This document shows positions 60,758 through 64,000 of a DNA stretch of 64,000 nucleotides, piece by piece. The stretch covers positions 1,846,001 through 1,910,000 of the forward strand of contig CM049417.1 of NCBI GenBank assembly GCA_026929865.2, read 5' to 3'. The translations under genes and the position numbers were made by a program. The first letter of the stretch is position 1; the number at the start of each line of letters is the position of its first letter. This DNA comes from Hyperoplus lanceolatus. Lineage: Eukaryota; Chordata; Actinopteri; Uranoscopiformes; Ammodytidae. The notes under the pieces are model-generated. The model saw only the letters and a program-made list of their open reading frames with translations, ran no database searches and was not told the DNA's origin.

Positions 60758-62606
60758 ATGGTTAGATTTCCTTTTAAAACTGGTCTCAGAAGCGTCTGTG
60801 TTTTGGCCTGGGTTTGGATCTTCCTCCTCCTAACACACTTTATTGAAGGTAACTTACACACTAACAATTAAGTTACAACATGGTATGCGCTTAACTCTCA
60901 GTCTACCAACATACTATATAGTGTATTTCAGACAGAAAAAATGGGTGCTAGTGCCCCAATGCATTGTTTTTTTCTCATGCAGTTCATCAAAAGACTGATG
61001 CGTGATCTAAATCAGAGAATGAGTGCCTTATCTTATCTAGGGGAACAAATTCCATGTTTGATTTCATGACATTGACCGATAACAACAGAGAGCTCTCTTC
61101 CACGTCAACCTGTAAAAATAGCAAAAAGAAAGAGGATGCTGCGAAAAGTCCCAGTCATTTTGTCGTTTTACTTTCCAGTAAACAAAACTGATATTTTCAC
61201 ACACAACACTTTGGTTCTTGTTGCCAATACTATGAAATAATCTCCATAAACTTCATTTCCAAAGTGTTAGAACAGTCCCATACTTCCAGCAAAATTGTAG
61301 CTGTTCATTCAGCTTTATGGCACCAATAAACCAATTAAAACCAAGGACATGCTCTAAGATTTACACACTCCATTTTGTATCTGTTAGTCTGGATGGAAGG
61401 CTGAGACAAGAGAGATAAATATATGTGGCCATTTTTACCCCTAGTGTTGTTGTTTAACATCACTTCTGCACTTTTCTGATTACACTTTTTAGTGGAAACT
61501 ACGATTATAAATGTCTGCTCTTACTCACTCTTAGGTGCTGCCTCCTCAGCAGGTGATATTCAAGATAATATGGGCAAATGCGATTCCTCTGATCTCTGGA
61601 TTCCCTTGGTTTCTGCCGCTGCTGGTCTGACTGTTGGTGTTTTGGGGACTACCTTCATTACATACCGGTTATGGAAACGTAAGTCCCTGTTTGTTGATTG
61701 TTACAGAATAAACATATGTCACTGGTACCAACCCAATTTAACCTATACATATACTGTATATATTAAATGTTTTTTTTAACTAACTTTAATGTTGTGTGTA
61801 GTTGAAACAATCCAAAACATACTATATTTCAAATCTCATACAATGGTATAAAAAGCTGTCCGGGAAGCAAATGGTGTGACAGCCTGATTGACAGGCTTCC
61901 AGGAAGTGATTAGTGGAATGTCCAACACCCACAATGGCTGATCTCCTCAGCTATATAAGCTGTAGGAGTCAGCCACATGCTCTCTATCATCTTTGGTCTA
62001 TGGTTTACTTTGGTTTTGGTTTAGCTTTGCTTTTTACTGAACATACACTACATTCTCCACTCAAACATACACAGCACTCATTACTGACTTTCTTCAATTG
62101 TATTGTGCTGTGATGATTTGTAGATGTTTTGTGTTTCGTCCCAGTATCTCAGTTGAAAAAAACTATCTATCTTTCTATGTGATGAACTAGGTGACACAAC
62201 AAGGCGGGGTTCCACAGGAGGAGAGCCGCAGCATGTGGAGGAAAGAAGGGAAGATCAGCAGAGGCAAATTGAATCACTTAAAAAAAAAATTGAAAAGGTG
62301 GCAGAAAAAAATGCTGAGTTGATTTTTACACTGGAGAAGGAGAAACAGAGAGATCCACTCAAAGGTCTGAATACACTGACGAAGGTGAAGACTGAACTGG
62401 AGAATAAGAAACATCAACTCAAAGGAAAACTGACGGATGTGGTCAAAGAGTTAGGGGAGATCAAGAAGAAGCTTGAGGAGAGGGAAATAACAAAGAGAGA
62501 TAAGGAAAACCTGTTTCAGACTAAGACACAATTAGACCTGACAAAAAGGAATTTTGATATACAGATGCTGGACATAAATACACTGCTGGATCTAATAGAG
62601 ATTTAG
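60758..62606 (+). CDS. Ig-less butyrophilin-like coiled-coil membrane protein
   Basis: Three coding exons in phase: leader 60758-60848 (SVCVLAWVWIFLLLTHFIE), membrane exon 61535-61678 and coiled-coil exon 62191-62606, giving 216 codons. The ectodomain is only about 25 residues (GAASSAGDIQDNMGKCDSSD) with a single cysteine. Then come a helix (WIPLVSAAAGLTVGVLGTTF) and a basic stop (YRLWKR). The cytoplasmic part is a long Glu/Lys heptad coil (QIESLKKKIEKVAEKNAEL, LTDVVKELGEIKKKLEE) ending LLDLIEI. Gene layout, phases and the 5' segment resemble BTNL-B minus its two Ig exons. No Ig remnant is visible in the 686-base first intron. The lone cysteine could mediate dimers (inference). Function unknown. 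Confidence 0.65.
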
Positions 62607-62614
62607 CTCGTCCG

Positions 62615-62620
62615 AATAAA
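62615..62620 (+). promoter_or_regulatory. Polyadenylation signal of Ig-less gene
   Basis: AATAAA 9 bases after the stop, with a second AATAAATAAA-like run near 62667. Confidence 0.5.
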
Positions 62621-62833
62621 GAGGAAGAGGGATGTTCCAACTTGGTCAGATGGGGCTAAAGGCAAAATAAATAAAGATACAATTTCAAATGAATTATGAA
62701 TATGGTTCATGATCTACCAATGTTTTACAAATAATACATCAGTCAAATTAGAATTTTGACAGTGTGAAAAGAGGATTTATTATGACTACTTGCAGCTGAA
62801 CAACAAGCTTACCATCTGTAATGCAGGTATGAG

Positions 62834-63817
62834 CAGTGTTGGGAACGTTACTTTAAAACAGTAATTAGTTATAGTTACTCACTACTTGTTCCAAAAAGTA
62901 ACTGAGTTAGTAACTGAATTACTTTATAATAGAAGTAACTAGTTACCAGGGAAAGTAACTATTTGCGTTAGCCAATACTGTAAAAAGAAAAAAGTTGCTA
63001 TATGTCAACAAATTTGGATTTTACTGAGCAGTTTTCACAAGTCAGTTGAAATGAGTAGAACAGACAGGTAGGCCAAAGTAGTAGAGGAAACTGCTGAATG
63101 TACCGTGCTGATCTGCTATATCACTGGATTCACTTCAGGGGTGTCGGCTAAAACACCACTTAAGGCCAAAAACGTCAGACTATGAAGCATGAGACAATGA
63201 GAGGAGGAGTAAGGATTTATCCTATTTATTTCCTTCTTTAACATGCACAGCAGCATACAGATCCCAGGAAAAGAACAATAGCAATATTCGGCTCGTGATG
63301 ACAAGCTAAACAGCTGTTGCAACCGGCGAATCGCGACCGTTTAATAACGTGCATAAATTATAATTTATAGAGATCAGGAAACTCCATGCACTTACTCACA
63401 AGGGCGATGCAAACAAACTCAGGGAGAGCACGTTTCAACCGTGGATTGATAGGTGGTTACTGCGGCAACGTGCACGCTCACACAGCAGCGAGAGAAAGAA
63501 AAAGAAACTTCACTAAACAGGCGCTCCGGCTGACTGACGTGACGGCGCTAACTGACAGTTATAATGTCATCCACACTGACTAAAACACAACTTAAAACAC
63601 ACCGGTCTCCTCACTAGCAGTTTGTGTAGTATGGAGCCAGGGGTGCGTTCGGATTAGGCTACACTGTTTATTCAATCAATAGTAACGCACTGCATTTAAC
63701 GTTCAGTAACGATAACGGCGTTGTAACGACGGAAAAAGTAATTAGATTACCCCGTTACCGAAAAAAGAGCGGCGTTACCTAACGCCGTTATTTTAAACGG
63801 CGTTATTCCCAACACTG
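62834..63817. mobile_element. Non-autonomous hAT element
   Basis: Terminal inverted repeats CAGTGTTGGGAACGTTA and TAACGCCGTTAT...CCCAACACTG, flanked by a perfect 8-bp duplication GGTATGAG (62826-62833 and 63818-63825), the hAT target size. 984 bases with no transposase ORF. Confidence 0.88.
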
Positions 63818-64000
63818 GGTATGAGGTTAATTTGATTTAATTGATTGATTGCAGACATTGTGTAAACAAAATGCATGAGAATTAACATTAAAACATCTTT
63901 GAATGTGTATAAAAATGTCAAAGACATAAGAGCTTAGCTGCTTGGTGATTTGCTTGTAATTTGATGGCATCAAAGTTTAATAACGCTACTGTTTTTTGTT

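Noticed and set aside
63386..63583. 65-codon ORF
   Set aside because: Inside the hAT element; no motif.
1..64000. CRISPR arrays, bacterial operons, tRNA or rRNA genes
   Set aside because: None visible; repeats found are microsatellites, minisatellites, duplications or transposons, and genes have eukaryotic introns.

Overview
This window looks like vertebrate, specifically teleost fish, nuclear DNA. It has short exons with GT-AG introns, AT-rich spacers, polyadenylation signals, leukocyte-type Ig-superfamily receptors, and a fish-like mix of transposons (PIF/Harbinger, chromovirus-type Ty3/Gypsy, hAT, TTAA-targeting MITEs, LINE remnants). No bacterial-style gene, tRNA, rRNA or CRISPR array was seen. 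All gene models were spliced by eye, using exon phase, splice sites and comparison of paralogous copies inside the window.

The core is an immune-receptor cluster. Two plus-strand Fc-receptor-like genes (FcRL-A, 5634-8487; FcRL-B, 33056-37126) share a two-exon leader and two Ig-like domains but differ in their tails. FcRL-B has a long cytoplasmic tail with ITIM-type tyrosine motifs. FcRL-A has a very short tail and an arginine in or beside its membrane helix, as in an inhibitory/activating pair. Each faces a convergent minus-strand butyrophilin-like gene (BTNL-A, 10585-26835; BTNL-B, 49716-52732) with a leader, V-like Ig, C-like Ig, membrane helix and coiled-coil tail, and no B30.2 domain seen. 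The DNA upstream of the two FcRL genes is clearly duplicated (about 548-8500 versus 27572-35100), so the FcRL/BTNL pair probably arose by segmental duplication.

BTNL-A is unusual. Its cytoplasmic part is built from at least 14 short phase 0-0 coiled-coil exons, and an A-B-C-D exon cassette occurs twice. BTNL-B has a single coiled-coil exon and has lost one of the two canonical cysteines of its V domain. Further right, on the plus strand, lie Ig-less relatives (55659-59362 and 60758-62606): leader, short ectodomain, membrane helix, coiled-coil tail. They share a 5' exon/promoter segment with BTNL-B.

Mobile elements are layered over this. A decayed PIF/Harbinger element (585-3953) has its empty site preserved in the paralogous block. 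A young Gypsy element (28323-32487) has 4 LTR mismatches in 414 bases and lacks its integrase core. A retroposon-like insert (12572-13947) carries an intact 141-codon membrane-protein ORF. A TIR element (18283-19593) splits a BTNL-A exon. There are several MITEs and a hAT element (62834-63817). Between 39.8 and 48.3 kb there is no complete gene. It holds tandem repeats with a recurring exon-like cassette, a cluster of palindromic TTAA elements and an old LINE-like repeat.
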